Assembly (NCBI GenBank): GCA_033002965.1
Contig: JAURVB010012299.1
Span: 50,169-114,168 of the forward strand
Direction of reading: 5' to 3'
Length of the DNA stretch: 64,000 bases
Source of the DNA: Piper betle
Lineage: Eukaryota > Streptophyta > Magnoliopsida > Piperales > Piperaceae
Below, in pieces: positions 47,363 to 60,612 of the stretch. The notes under the pieces were generated by a model. It had not been told where the DNA came from and searched no databases. It saw nothing but the letters and a program-made list of their open reading frames with translations. The position numbers were made by a program, and so were the translations under genes. Position 1 is the first letter of the stretch, and every line of letters starts with the position of its first letter.

Positions 47363-50300
47363 GCTTCTCCCACTCAAATTACCAGCAAAAAAAAAATCAA
47401 ATTTTTAAGCAAATTTAGTTTCTTCTCTGCACAAATTCACCCAAAATTCAACATCTTAATCAATTTTTTACGCAGCAAGCAGCTGCCTCAAGATCGGATG
47501 CAACCAAATCCGGTTCGGGAACCAAAAATGGGAACTTGACAGCCTCGTTTTGCGACAGAAAAATCTCAAAAAATACCCAAAAAAAACGGAAAATTCAGAG
47601 ATTGAGACTGGCGGTGCAACTCTGAATCCGCTCAACGAAATTGCGAGGAGGAATCATGGAGGAAAAATGAGGAGGTTGGGGAGTGAGGGGGGAGAAGGAA
47701 AATGGAATCCTTTTGTCTCCTCCAACCTCTTCTTCTTGCGTTTTGAGTTTTTATATTAAAATAAAATTAATTAAATAAATAAATTTAAAAAAATATTAGC
47801 TTTTTTTACTTTCATTATTTACTTTTTAATAACAACTTTCTTTTCTCTTTTTTTTTCATTGATATTGCATTTAGATTATTATTATCCCTCGTATTATTGG
47901 TTGATAATTATGAAAATGATATAATTAAATAATAAATACTTGATAAGCCAAGCCGTATTGAGGTGATTATGGATAATATTTAAGAATAAAAATTAGACGT
48001 AAAATTTAATCATACATGGTAAAAATATTAATATAACTTTTATAATCTAGAGTCTTGCGTCTATTTATGAAGATTAAACTATTATGAATGTTCTCTATAT
48101 TAAAGAGATGTTTTGCTCTAAAAAAGTTGTTTAAATTTTTGGAAACAATATTCTTTTTAAATATTATAAAACTTTATGAACATTATTTCTTTGAATGTTC
48201 AATGTTAACTTGTAAAAATATTGATAAATATTATTTACAAGTTTCTTAAACTTTTCTTAGTCGAACTAATCCTTTTCATGCCGTTTTTTGAGTTTTTAAA
48301 TTTTAATTTTTAGGGTTTCTCAGTTAGATTTTTCTTTGAATAATGCTTTCAAAAATATTTAAATGTATTCGAATTTTTTTTTAATTTTGAATCTTGAGGC
48401 CCTGATTTAATAAAAAACTGTTTTCAATTGCACGTTGTTTCTACAAGGAAAATGTTAGATAAATAGCTTAAAAATAAAGTTCTATTACTTGTAATTATGC
48501 TCATTAGTCTCATTATCACCGTCAAAATAAAACAAAGAATGTGAAACATATACGTAAAATTGACTTTTGAAATATAAATCTGATATAGCAATCTTCTTCT
48601 ATCTGTTAAGAAAAATCTCCAATTACACGTATTAACAATATCCACCATCTGTGTAGGATTGCAACAATCAGAACCATTTGACCGTGCCTAAAAAATCTTA
48701 CTTGGTCTTTTTTTTAATGTATATGCATAAAAACTATTTATATATCCGTTTTATTTAAATTTATAATTGAAGAAAGAAATATCAAATGTATTGGGTTATG
48801 AATGGAAAAAGAAACATATATGTATTATAATTTAATGTATATCATATTTTAGTACGTGGAATGGTTGCTTGCGCGTGGGAGGAGAATGAGATGTTGAAGT
48901 CGATGACCAGCAATTCATGATGAAAAGGAATAGAAGAAAGAGCCAAACTAGAGCTCTCTTAACAGGAGACATGTATTCATGTGTTTGTGACAGCATGATT
49001 CAAGCCCTGGCCATAGGAATTATGAAACCATCTTCCCAGTCTTCTTGATTGCCACTCGTGCACATGTAAAGTTAAATTAAATTAAACCAATTTAATCTTT
49101 CTTGTTTGTTAATTTAATTGGGTTATGGCCGAAGTTTTAAATACTGTATCGATTACCCGGTTTATAGCAGCTATGGATGTATCTAGTTTTGTCGGGTCGA
49201 ATTGGGTTAAAACGGATTTTAAAATTATAAATGAAATGTTTCGTTGGGCATTTGAAATATATTTAATTTCATACCAGTTAAAATAATAGTGTTTTTCAAT
49301 AAAAATGTAGGTTTTGGAAAATAATGGATTTAAAAATCGGGTTTGAATTACAATATTATGAATATCTAAATCGTGCTGGATTCAAAAAGGGTACACGGTA
49401 ATATTGAATACAAAATAGATAAACCTAATATATTTTAAATAGGAGAATTAGTCGATCAAATTATAACAAAAATAAAATAAGAGTAAAATATCTTATGATT
49501 GGTGTGTATCTTTAAAATTAAAATATATCCTTAAGTTATTATGTAATTATTATTTAAGATGAGATAAAAATGAAATTTTATATCTAAAATATATGTAACT
49601 ATCGTTATTTAATAAGATAAAAATGATTTTTTAAAATTAAAATTTATCCCTAATATACCCCGGGATGCCTAGTTTAATGATAGTTTTATCTTTCCCATTA
49701 ATGTTTGCCTTATTAATTGAGAGAAAAAATTGGATTAAGTAAAATAAAATAGAAGAGCCCATGATTCGTATAGATGAAACTGATGGACCGACACATGCTG
49801 GTGCGGATTAGAAGGGGAAATGATATGCGATATGTACTTAAATTTGATTAAGAATTATTATGCTAGTTACCAATTATTTAGGGAGGTTAATGAAACTATC
49901 AATTTCAATTAGTGGACTTAACGTGTTAATAAGTTTTTTAAGGATTTGTATTCACATGTATGATTCATAATCCAGCCAAAAAATACTACAAGCCCGTTAA
50001 TTAAATTACACACCTCCCACTCATATAAATTTAATTTATGAACTTAAACGTATAAAAAATAAAGAATAAAAAATTTCATATTATATTCACAACTTAAATT
50101 AACTAACAAATATAATTTCATTCATAATATATTAAGAGTGAAATACTATTCATGTTATCAATATATTTTAACAATATAAATAAAATTCATAGCTTCAATC
50201 CCCATCCCCCCCCAACCCACCCCAAAGTATTATAATCAATGATATAATTTATACAAAGAAAAACAAAAAGTTTTGATCGCAAATGCCTTTATTAATTGGG

Positions 50301-51031
50301 GTTTGTGTAGTAGCCGATAAAGATTAGTCCAAATTTATTGTTACACCTGATAATCAGATGCTATGATAGTAAATATTCGTGTAAAAAATTTCAAGTCTTT
50401 CATCACTTAATTTTCTGGGTGCTATTATGCCATCATTTAAATAAATTTCACAGCAAGAAGCCTAACAAAATGTTTTTCCATGCAAGATTTGGTTATATTT
50501 GTTGAAGGGAAGATAAAACATTGTTCAAACTTCAAAGCATTTTAAGATGCTGCAAATATTGTTGCTCCCAAAGCCATTAAATCAGACAGAATAGGGATCC
50601 AACCTTCTTCAAAGCTCTTTAAGATTAAATCTTTGTCAAAGTTTTAATCTTACCTTTACTCAAACTAAAAAACCCAACCATGATTCTATACAACTTACAT
50701 CAATGAATACCATAATCAAGATCGAAAATATCCTCTCTTTTTTTCTTAATCTCTTTGATTTTTCTACAGTCCAATGTAATTATCATATTCAAATGTGCAA
50801 GGTCATAGCAATGTGTGATCTAATATGTGGAGAAATGGATGTAAACATTTAGGCACATAGAATTTCTTAGTATGATAGGAATGGTGGACCGAAATGGGAG
50901 TTGGTGAAATCAAAGTCTCACCTTGTTCTTAATACTTAATATAAAAGGAGCCACCTATATCTCTCCTTACCTTTATTCTTTTTTTTTTTTTTTGGTAGGG
51001 AATGGTTTTGGATTATATATAGATTATATAT
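47363..51031. other. GATA 5' flank and AT-rich intergenic DNA
   Basis: 47363-47740 is probably the 5' UTR and promoter of the GATA gene; it includes a mixed-composition segment with minus-strand pyrimidine-rich stretches. From 47760 to 51031 the DNA is very AT-rich, with poly-T near 50980. No exon, RNA gene or bounded transposon was recognised. Confidence 0.5.
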
Positions 51032-51646
51032 TGTGAGATCTCTCAACTTAGTCTCATATGTAATATTTACTTGGATAAGATCTTATTTATAAGTGAGAAT
51101 GAATTATAGATTTTTAAATTGGTTAATCATTTTTTAAAGAAATAACTTAGACCTATTATGTTACACTTTGGGTTGGGTCGTTATAAATAGTATTAAGATG
51201 GTAGGCTGAATTAAGGACGTTGAGTAAAGCTGCTCGTCACTGGCCAGAGAAGGACGTGTACTGAGGCTAGCGATAGAAGCTGATGATCACGAGCCAGAAA
51301 AGAACATGTGCTGAGGCTAGCGATAGGGATGTGTACTAAGGCTAGCGACAAGTGAGTGGATTGTGAGATCCCTCAATTTAGTCTCGCATCTTTTATAAGT
51401 ACTTAGTCTCTGGGAATGAACTATAAGTGAAAATGAATTATATATCCCTTAAGTGAGAATGAACTATAGATCTTTAACTTGGTTAATATGACTTAACCCA
51501 TTAATTTGTACTTTTACACTTTGAACTGTTTATAAGTGAGAATAAACTATAAATCTTTAAGTGAGAATGATTTATAGATCTTTAACTTAGTTAACCTAAC
51601 TTAGCCCATTAGTTTATGCTTTTGCACATTGAGCCAGGTCGTTACA
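51032..51646 (+). mobile_element. TRIM-like element with rearranged LTRs
   Basis: It begins TGTGAGATCTCTCAAC and ends GGTCGTTACA, flanked by TATAT (51027-51031) and TATAG (51647-51651), a near 5-bp duplication. The left repeat (51032 to about 51185) is followed by ATAGTATTAAGA, a degraded primer-binding site. The internal part carries a short repeat (gtgtactgaggctagcgat) at about 51255-51350. The right repeat starts TGTGAGATCCCTCAA (about 51362) and holds several copies of 'aagtgagaatgaactatagatcttta', so it is expanded. It encodes no protein and is related to the element in GATA intron 5. Confidence 0.6.
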
Positions 51647-53247
51647 TATAGCCTCCATCTCCAACTGATTCTATTTTGAATATCGAAACCCATGTCCTAT
51701 TCAAATTTGAATTTTATTTCTGTTTTATTTGCCATATTCGTATTTGATACGCGCCAAACCAATATTTAATTCTTACCCAATAAAAATTATAAATAATATA
51801 TTTTTTATATAGAGTGTGAGAAAAAAGAGAGTAAATTTTTAATAATTCAAAATTTATATTTTCTATAAAATATCACATGTTTAGTTTACAAATGAATCGG
51901 ATCAGACAAACCCTTGACCAATTTAAATATTTTCTTATATATATTATATCTAAATAGTCTAAGTTGGTATCCGATTCAAATTAATTTTTGTCGAAATGGG
52001 TTGGATTCAGATCAAAATTATAGATATGGGATTCGGGTTGGATACGGATCAGAATTATAGATACGGGATAACTGCACCCATTCTCACCTTTTGTCAATGC
52101 CTACCGTCTTTTAGGTACAGCCAATAACTTGTTACTTGTTTATATAGAAAAAGATGTTTTAAGTTTTTAACTAGTATTAATAGTCCGTGCCTTGGAAAAA
52201 GCTAGAGATTGCTTTGGGAAGGGCGTTTGCTAACTACTAACTAGTATATGAACTAGCATTATATTTTGCCCATACCAACTCCATTGGACCATTTACCCTT
52301 TAAATTTGGATAAGACCATTTTAAGGCGACAATTGATCAATAATGTAAATAGAAGGTTGACCTAACTGTCTTTATAGAAGTTCCTTTGATGGTGACATTG
52401 TTTTGCTAGTTTTATTGGTCTTTTATTTCTAAATTTGGGTACATGTCCAAAGAGTTTTATGTATTTGGTGGAAGAAATAAAATTTCTTGCATTTTTTAAA
52501 AAAATCTACAAAATGATATTAGCGCAAAATTTGATGGTATGATAAATTATTGGGAGACTCAAATGCCCATTACAACCAAGTATTGATGGGCCTTACTAAT
52601 GGGCTTGACAAATTACCACATGGCCCATTTGGCTAGAAAGTGTATTTATTTGCCTATATTATTTATTATGTTAACGATGCATTGTTGATACAATTATGAC
52701 TAATTTTCTAGACGAGAACTCGGATGTCTTCATTAGCGGCGTGCAAACAAGTTGAGCGAGCTTGGCTCCCCTATCTAGTTGATCTTATCCATGTACCCAT
52801 AACATAAAATATTTGTTGCTTGGATAAAAAATAAAAATATTTGTCATTGTTGATCTCAAACTCGGACAAAAGAAGATTGTTAATGTCAAGAAGAATATAC
52901 AAATACAAAAATATTTATAATCACATGAACCTTTAATTAAGATCCATATCCCCAACCCTATCCCCTCTTCCTAATAAAGTGGTAGAAAAAAAAGTGGTAA
53001 TTTTGCATCAATCCATCCTAAATCCTAATGACACAATTTGATAAAAACGAATGAAAAAAAAGGAAGTTTATTACACACAAATAAATGGCTCCAATCAAAA
53101 GCATTAACTTGCCAACTGCAAGAGGTTGAATTCAATGCCAAAATGAAGCAACACTATTTTGAGAAAGCTATACCAGCAACAATAGAACAACAGAGATAAA
53201 GCACATTTACACAAAGATCAAATATTTTCCCATAATTCCAGTGATCA
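51647..53247. other. AT-rich intergenic DNA downstream of the ELMO gene
   Basis: There is no coding exon or bounded repeat. The ELMO transcript's 3' UTR should occupy the last few hundred bases before 53248 on the minus strand. Confidence 0.45.
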
Positions 53248-55799
53248 CTACCTGAGAAGAAGTGAATAAGAAGGCATGTCTTCTAAGCGTGTGACGTCTT
53301 CAAGCAAAAGCTCCCTCTCTAACCGGCGTCGAGTTGATTTCATTACGACCTAAGCAAACATGAAAAAGAATAGAAAGTAAGAGATGTTACTACATCAAAA
53401 AAGAAATGAATCAAACTTCAAATTTTAAAAAGAAGATGGTGAACTGTACATTAAAATCCATGTATGACGCATGCATTGCAAGCCATTGTTGATCCATCAG
53501 CTTGAATGCGATGCAATATAGAAGATCGAAAGCTGACTCGTTTTCTGCATATTGCGATCAGAGTTAGGTTTTATGGGAAGTCGCAGCACTGTTAACAATT
53601 ATAGAACACTATCTAACGCTCTCAACTATCAACTGTACAAGCATTCATTCTAGTAAAAATGAATGCAAGTAAAAAGGAGTACATTCACCAACCTATCAGA
53701 AGCCAAAAATTGGCATAAAAATTTTCAAGAAGCAAAAAATGACTTATGACAATTCTTTAAGAGTATTGGTATATTAGAAAAATGCATTTGACCTACCTGA
53801 AAGGAGCTTGAGAAAAATTGCTCCTACCATTGTTCTTGGTTTGACTGCAACAAGAAAACAAAATTGAGGCAAACAAGTGACAAACTTCCTAATCCCAGGC
53901 GTCAACTTTTAGGTATACCACAAGAAGGTAAATATACCAGATTGAAGGTCAAGCATCTGAATTAGCATAAATGTGATGTTCACGCCTGCAACTGCAAACG
54001 GATATTCCCACAAGGATCGGTCACCATCCAGTTTCCATAAAAGATCTTGAAATGATTTCTGCAAACATAAACATTGTAATAAAAATTAGCCAGAGGTTAA
54101 ACAGAAACAAAAAAGTTTGAAAAGATAAACATACGATAACAAATGGTTGAATCTAAAAACATAAACAAATCACAGGAAATCTTGAAATTAAAACTCAATT
54201 TGATATATAGAACTGTCACAAACCGGATAGTTTTTTGCAAAGTACAACAGATTCTCCAATGATATGAAACCCCCGCCCCTGTAACATTAACAGCAAATAA
54301 AGTTTGCTTCATAATTGAAAGAATTTTTCAAAACAAAATAAAGCTTGTAGTTGTGAGTAACTGCTGGCACCTAAAATCAGTAGATGGGTCTTTCCCTTGC
54401 CAGCCCATTTCTTTCCATTGCTCTGATATCAAATCACGCAGTTCTTCTCCAGGGAAAGTGGCATACCAAAGACCCCTCAGGGCTTCCTAAATTAAAACTA
54501 TCAATTGATAACAAATACTCATGGAATACGTCAAAATATTTTCCTGTTTAACATTAAGGAGGAAAAAAAATCTCTTTCATATACAGACAAGAAAAATTCG
54601 TCCATCCCTGAATTGAAAATTGAACTATCCTTTGCATGCTTTGTTTGAATAAAAAAACTGTCTTCTTTTAACAGCTGAAACAACGCCAGATGTTTTATGT
54701 CAAGATGTTTAAACTAAACTCAAGTGGACAAAAGAATTCAAACTATTCAGTAGAACACTAAGCTATATTTTATGTCAAGATGTTTAAACTTCTTGAAGGA
54801 GGCTACAAGGAACGAGTTTTCTACACTGTAAAATAATATACTAAAACTTGAATAGCATTACAGGGATTGAAAGTAAGAAGCAAAGATTTATAGTGACAGT
54901 AAGTCTATGTTACCTGATGCTCAAGCTTTGAGCTGTCATAAGTGACGTCTATTCGGCTTTGCAGTCTTTGTAAACACTCCTCCTGCATTAATTAAACATA
55001 TTCGTTTGACCATTTACTCAATATATGAACATGGCAAGATAAAAAATGAACAGAACTCAGAGAAAAATGAATTGCTTTTTTTAAAAAAAGGTTGCAGTCA
55101 TATTTAGCGAACATGTACATTATTTTGTTACTTAGTAGCCAAGTTCGTACATGAATGAATCCAAATGTGTGCAAAAGAAACAAAGAAGTACCTGGGCAGG
55201 TGTCAAGTCAAAAGATGGACGAGTATAGCTGTATTTCCTTTGGGCACAGACACAGGAAAAGCCTCTTCCAATCCACGCTGCTGATCCTGTACAAAATTCA
55301 GCTATTACAATGCACTCTCAGAAGAGCGAAATGCTTCAAGCAACAACGAACAGAAATCCCACAAGTTTCTTCTTTTTCTCCTTCTCCTTCCACGTTGTCC
55401 CCCAGATGGGGACATGGATCATATTACACCATTCCACAGATTCGTACACTATATCCATGATCAAATCATGAAAGTCTAAAGAAATTCAACAAGTTTGAAT
55501 GGATATAATTCATCAAATGAACACTTCCCTTTCAATAACAAACCACATATTCCAACCAAATTAATTGCTTCCACTCAAGGTAAATCGAACGACAACCAAT
55601 CCAGTATTTTTTTTAAAACGGAAAGAACACTGCTACAATTTGAATCAGACCAGGCTTATCATAATTCACAACTCGAACAAACATGTTGAAAAAACAAAAA
55701 ATGTTACCGACCAGATGTTGAATGACAGCCACTACTTCGCTCCAGCTCTTGAGAAATCCTCCTGACAGCAACAAATGAACCACCATCCCGGGCCTCCAT
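53248..55799 (-). CDS. ELMO-domain (ELMO/CED-12 family) protein, nine coding exons
   Basis: Minus-strand exons 55799-55712, 55286-55192, 54982-54914, 54486-54371, 54278-54224, 54058-53938, 53844-53797, 53544-53450 and 53349-53248 join in phase with GT-AG introns to give 262 residues, close to plant ELMO proteins (about 265). The ELMO domain spans roughly residue 80 to the C-terminus. Its hallmark W-X3-G-(F/W)-Q-X2-(D/N)-P-X-T-D-X-R appears as WKEMGWQGKDPSTDFRGGG; in animal ELMOD proteins this Arg is linked to Arf-family GTPase activation. The helical segments DLLWKLDGDRSLWEYPFAVA and FDLLYCIAFKLMDQQWLAMH are typical. The protein is probably cytosolic with a small-GTPase role, but that is inferred from animals. 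Exon 1 uses the donor at 55711-55710; the donor three bases further on breaks the frame. Confidence 0.92.
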
Positions 55800-58700
55800 A
55801 TCCACTGCCGAGCCATCACACCATTAAAAACACAAACTATGAGAACAAGCAATCAGCACTACGCCAACATAAAAAACACCACATTCAATAACAATTTCAC
55901 AAAGCACAGGTTCCACACCTAAAAATATCAAAAAATCAAAAGAGTTATTTCTTCCACGGCACGACAATCCAACATCACCCGCCTAAGAACGACAGCCATA
56001 TAAACATAAAATTTCAACACATCAAAATTATCAAAATCCAACCACATCACGCCTTCCCACCCATCGCAAACTCGAGTCCTGAAATGGACCCAATCCCGCC
56101 ATTCCAATTAACTATGAACCCATTTGTCAAACAAAGCTCTAAGCTCAAAGCTAAAATCGCGAAACTCTACACAACGCTTCGAAACTCCGATTTCCATCGG
56201 CAATTTTCTACTCTCCAGCTTCGCCTCGTTAGCACATTACAAAATCAGAAACCCAATCTCTTCCTTCCCCTAATCGCATTACATAATTACAAACCAAATC
56301 TCTTCGCAACGCATTTTCCCCATCAAACACCTCAAACTTCAAACACCGCGACAACCGCATTCTCTAACACAAACACCACAACACCAACAAACAATAAGAA
56401 CAACAACAAAAAAAAACCCAAAAGAACTCACCCTAAAACCAATCAAACCCTTCCCAAAAACAACAAATCTACACCCCAAGCAAGCATTCCAAGATCCACT
56501 CACGCACACTCCAACACCACACCCTCCCCGCACCACACTGGCCACCAAAACAGCCCGTTCTTGTCTCGAATCGGAGAATTCGGCGGGAAGGTGGGCCGAG
56601 GAATGTCCTCCGGTGGATTCTCCGGCGGCGGCGCGGCCGGAAAAAGTTGGCCGGGGATGGGGGAGAGGGAAGAGGAGGAAAACGGTTTTGGTTGGGGTTG
56701 GTTAGCGGTGAGAGGTCGGGCAGAGGCGGGTCTTGGTCGGGTCGGTCCGAGGTTGGACCGGGTCTGTGGTTGTGGGTGATTTCGTGGTTGGGGGTATTTT
56801 GGGGAATTGGATGGTAGGTGGGGCCGGGCGTGGACGGCTGTCGTCAGTGGGTTTGACTCCTTCCGGATCCTTGCCGGGTTAACTATTACCGTGGATACGG
56901 TTATTGTAATTCGAAATTACTCACTCGGGGTGTCAAGCTGGTAAATTGTCAAATTTGAACTACTTGTAGGGCTTTTATTTGACAAAATTATTATTTTTTG
57001 CATGATGCCCATTGATGTAGATTTTTACTTTTGTTGTTCTTATTCAAATTTATGTGTATTTAGTATTTAATTTTCTTAGCTTGTAGAATTATCTAATTTA
57101 ATATACTCAACTCATAAAATTTTTTGTCCGTCACTGAATAAATCCAAGGTTGTTTATATATAAATAGCTCAAATTTTGACAAAAAATAATAGTAAATGCC
57201 AGTGTTTGAGAGCATGTCAGGGTATTTTTGTGCTAGTTGAATAATGTATCAAATATTTGTAATTAAATTTGACTAATTTTTTTAATCCATCCATAAATAT
57301 AAATATAAGTACAAATGAAGACCTGGATGAGATTTAGTCCTTCCCCAACATTGACTTATGTGAGGAAGGGCATGCAGAGCATCAAGCTTTTATCAAAGGG
57401 ATCCACATCTATGTTCTCAGCCTGAAAGAATTAATACCCATTAAAATCATTGACTTATGGAGGAGCACAAGACTTGCAAATGAACTAAAGTGCTCATTGC
57501 CCTTTATTATTTTCTTTATGAAATTAATAAGGCTTCTTGTGTATCATCTTGGGGACTTTTATTGAGATTTGAGGAGAATGGCCCCAGCCCTTTTTTTTCA
57601 TGTCTCCATACATGACCTAATGCACCATCATACATTATATATTGATTTTTTTTTACTTTGATTCACCTATTATCAAATAATTAGTGTCAAGGGCAAAAAT
57701 TTTGTACAACTTTGTTGAAAACTCCACATTGTGAATGCGAAAAATATTTGACACAATACATATAATAATTTAGCAATGAAATTAATAGACCGAAGTTCAA
57801 ATTGAAAATTTTGGTTGTAAGGCTCAATCACATTAAAGCATGATAACACTAATTTAATTGTACATGTTTGTGTATGTATAGTCATCTCGCCATCACATTT
57901 AATAGTTGTAAGGTCTTATCTATGATTTGGACTAAAATTGACATGACATTGGCATAAAGAGAGGAGATAATTGCTAAAACATTGCAAGCTAATTGATGTT
58001 CATGTAACATCAATACTAATGTGTGACAAAGAAGGTTCATAAAGACTAAGTGGACCCAACATTAATGGAAGCCTTTTAGGGTTTAGACACACCTTGCTTT
58101 CACTCTTCTCTCAACTCCTCCAGGGGGGACTGCTGATGTTGCAGTGTTCCTCTTCCTCATATCCTTTCATCTCAATGACATTGATAGCCATCTCACATGG
58201 GGATGGCCCCCTTGGTTGGCTCAGTGTCCCCTTTAGAGAGCCATGAAAGCAATTTGACTATTGGTAGACCCAAGCAATTCCAAAGTGCTTCCTTTGTTTA
58301 CTTATGATAATAGTGATGTGAAGTGAGGTGATTAGTTATGACATTCATTTCCACTCTTGCTTGTGTCTCATTATGCTACAAACTAAAAAGGGTTTTGCAA
58401 TGGGCAGGTGGTGGGGTTGAAATCCATGACTAATGTGCAATAAGAAAACAAGTTAAGGAATACAATTTCAAAAAGCAGACAAGATGTGAGTTGGATTCTA
58501 TGAATTATGTCAATTAATTAGATATTAACTATGCTATATCCCACTTACAACTAAGTTCATAGACATTAATAGGCCGGGCATATAATTGATTAGTACAAGT
58601 GAAAAAAGTGTACATGAAATTTCATGAGCGATTCATCGGTGTTAAACATGAAATGATAAGAAAAATATTATCGCAGGTGGCTAACACCGTATAAAACCCA

Positions 58701-59582
58701 TTAAAAAAAGAAAGGTGCTAGCAATTGGTTCACAAGTAAGTCACCAGGCTACTCGTGAGGGAGAGTGTAATAACAAATATCCAACATCAAAAGGAATCAT
58801 GGGTAACAAAGAATATATATGTGGAAAGAAAAGCCTTCCTAAGGTGACAAATCATTTTATGTTAAGAGGCCAAGTGATGAAAAATGATAACCACAAATAC
58901 AAACAAGAACTGGAATGAAGTTTGTTGCTTGGTCAGATTTTGTTTGAAACCTAAAGAAATGATTAACTTATTCAGGTCGGACTGAGTTAATAACTTCATA
59001 CAAACTCTGACAATTTTAATTTGGATAATTGGTTAGATTTTCAAAGTAAAACCAAGGGACAAAAAGTTAAGTTTTAGTTTACACATGTTTAGTAATTGTG
59101 ATGAAATGAAGCTGTGCTCAAATCAACATGAAAACATCTACAAAATGTTATTGATTTGCAGAGTTTGAGGATCAAATGAGGTGGTCAACAAATTATTAGG
59201 TATGGAGATCCAACAATGCCCCAGCTTGTTCCCTTCATATCATCTAATGGAAGCTGGGGATTCCATTTTTGAGAATCCCTATTCTATGCCAAACATTGAG
59301 ATTCCTTCTTATAGATTTTTTATCCATAGAAGAAGTACTCTTCACAAAAGAGTATTCTGAATTTGCATTATCAATCTAGTGTGATGATACCTCCATTTTT
59401 TTAACACAAACAAGTAGTCAAGCTTGGATACAGTCAATTCTAAGTACAAAAATGTATAATATGCATAAATAATTGTCTTTGTTTACCTATTAACACTTAG
59501 CTAGAGGTGAGCTAATTGGACTTCCCCAAGTGTATACAACGTGTTGAGAAAGGTAGGAACATTGCTACCTTTCCAAGGAAAT

Positions 59583-59586
<4 letters not shown>
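55800..59586. other. ELMO 5' flank and AT-rich intergenic DNA
   Basis: The minus-strand 5' UTR and promoter of the ELMO gene should lie from 55800 to about 56800; its GC-rich part is 56560-56890. Beyond it the DNA is AT-rich. Nothing else is recognised. Confidence 0.45.

Positions 59587-59622
<36 letters not shown>
59587..59622. repeat. (GA)n microsatellite
   Basis: An uninterrupted run of about 18 GA dinucleotides. The open frame across it (59516-59719) is an artefact. Confidence 0.95.
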
Positions 59623-59625
<3 letters not shown>

Positions 59626-60310
59626 GCTTGTGCCAATTGACAACTATCTAAATATGTATCATGAAAGAAACTGTGCTATAATAGTCTTAAAAACTTTGTC
59701 GCAATGTGTGTGTATATAGTGTTTGAGCAAAAATTATGGCACACTTTTGACCATTTAAACAAATTTGGAAAATAAAAATAGGGATTGTTGCCTCGTTCGT
59801 TGAGGGTTTATGTGATGCAAATATTAATTTTGGAGTTGCACCAAGGTGCAATTGTCACTAAAAAATGCAGTAATTAAATTAACTACTAAGTATGAAATTT
59901 ACACACACAAAAAGTACAAGTTCAACTTTTTATTAATAAATAATTTAAAGTACAAACGTTTATAAAGAAATGCTCAATTACAAAAATCCTTTATTCACTC
60001 TATTGCAATATGAGATTTTAGTTTCCAAATTTGTCACCTGATAATAATTGCAATTTAACAAGTGTAATTACTTAAATAAATAGTTGTTACTTGTGATACC
60101 CGTAGTCTAAATACTTTCTTTAATAAATACAAACTTGACTAATATTCAAATGAGCACACAAAAAAATGTTTGATCAACTTGAACTAGTTGAATCACGGTT
60201 AAACTGACTAATTGAGTTAGTAACTTTGAATTAGCAATTCAACTTAACAAGGTGAAGCGAGTCTACTAGTCAACTGGGCCAAGTGAACGAGCTAGTTGAA
60301 TCGAGTCGGG

Positions 60311-60612
60311 CAAGCATATGGACTCAACCAGACTAGCAAGTGGGCTCAACTGAGCCGAGCAGATGAATGGACTCAACCATACTAAGTTAGCAAAGGGACT
60401 GAATCAAGTCGGATGAGCATGTGGACTCAACTAGACTAGGCTAGCAAAGGAATTGAACTAAACCAGGCGAGTGCATGGATTCAACAAGACTAGGCTTACA
60501 CGAAGATTGAAGCAAGCCAAATGAGTATAATGAACTCTACTAGACTAGGCTAGCAAGGAGGTTGAACTGAGTTAGACAAATGCATGAACTCAACCAGATT
60601 AGACTAGCCTCT
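60311..60612. repeat. Diverged minisatellite, about 54-bp unit, about six copies
   Basis: Units contain 'atggactcaac.agactaggctagcaaagg.attgaac' and variants, with starts near 60311, 60360, 60415, 60469, 60523 and 60578. Spacing is 49-55 bp and neighbouring units are perhaps 70-80% identical. All frames are interrupted by stops, so it is not a peptide-repeat gene. Confidence 0.75.

Noticed and set aside
56084..56779. 231-codon plus-strand frame, Asn/Thr/Pro-rich then Gly-rich
   Set aside because: It lies over the probable 5' UTR and promoter of the ELMO gene, has low-complexity composition and no recognisable domain. Not excluded, but unsupported.
57395..57425. tcaaagggatccaca, reminiscent of miR393
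   Set aside because: Only about half of the mature sequence matches and no complementary arm is found nearby.
59190..59265. Short hairpin CCCCAGCTT...AAGCTGGGG as a microRNA precursor
   Set aside because: The stem is only 9 bp and does not extend to a 20-22-nt duplex; no known mature sequence is recognised.
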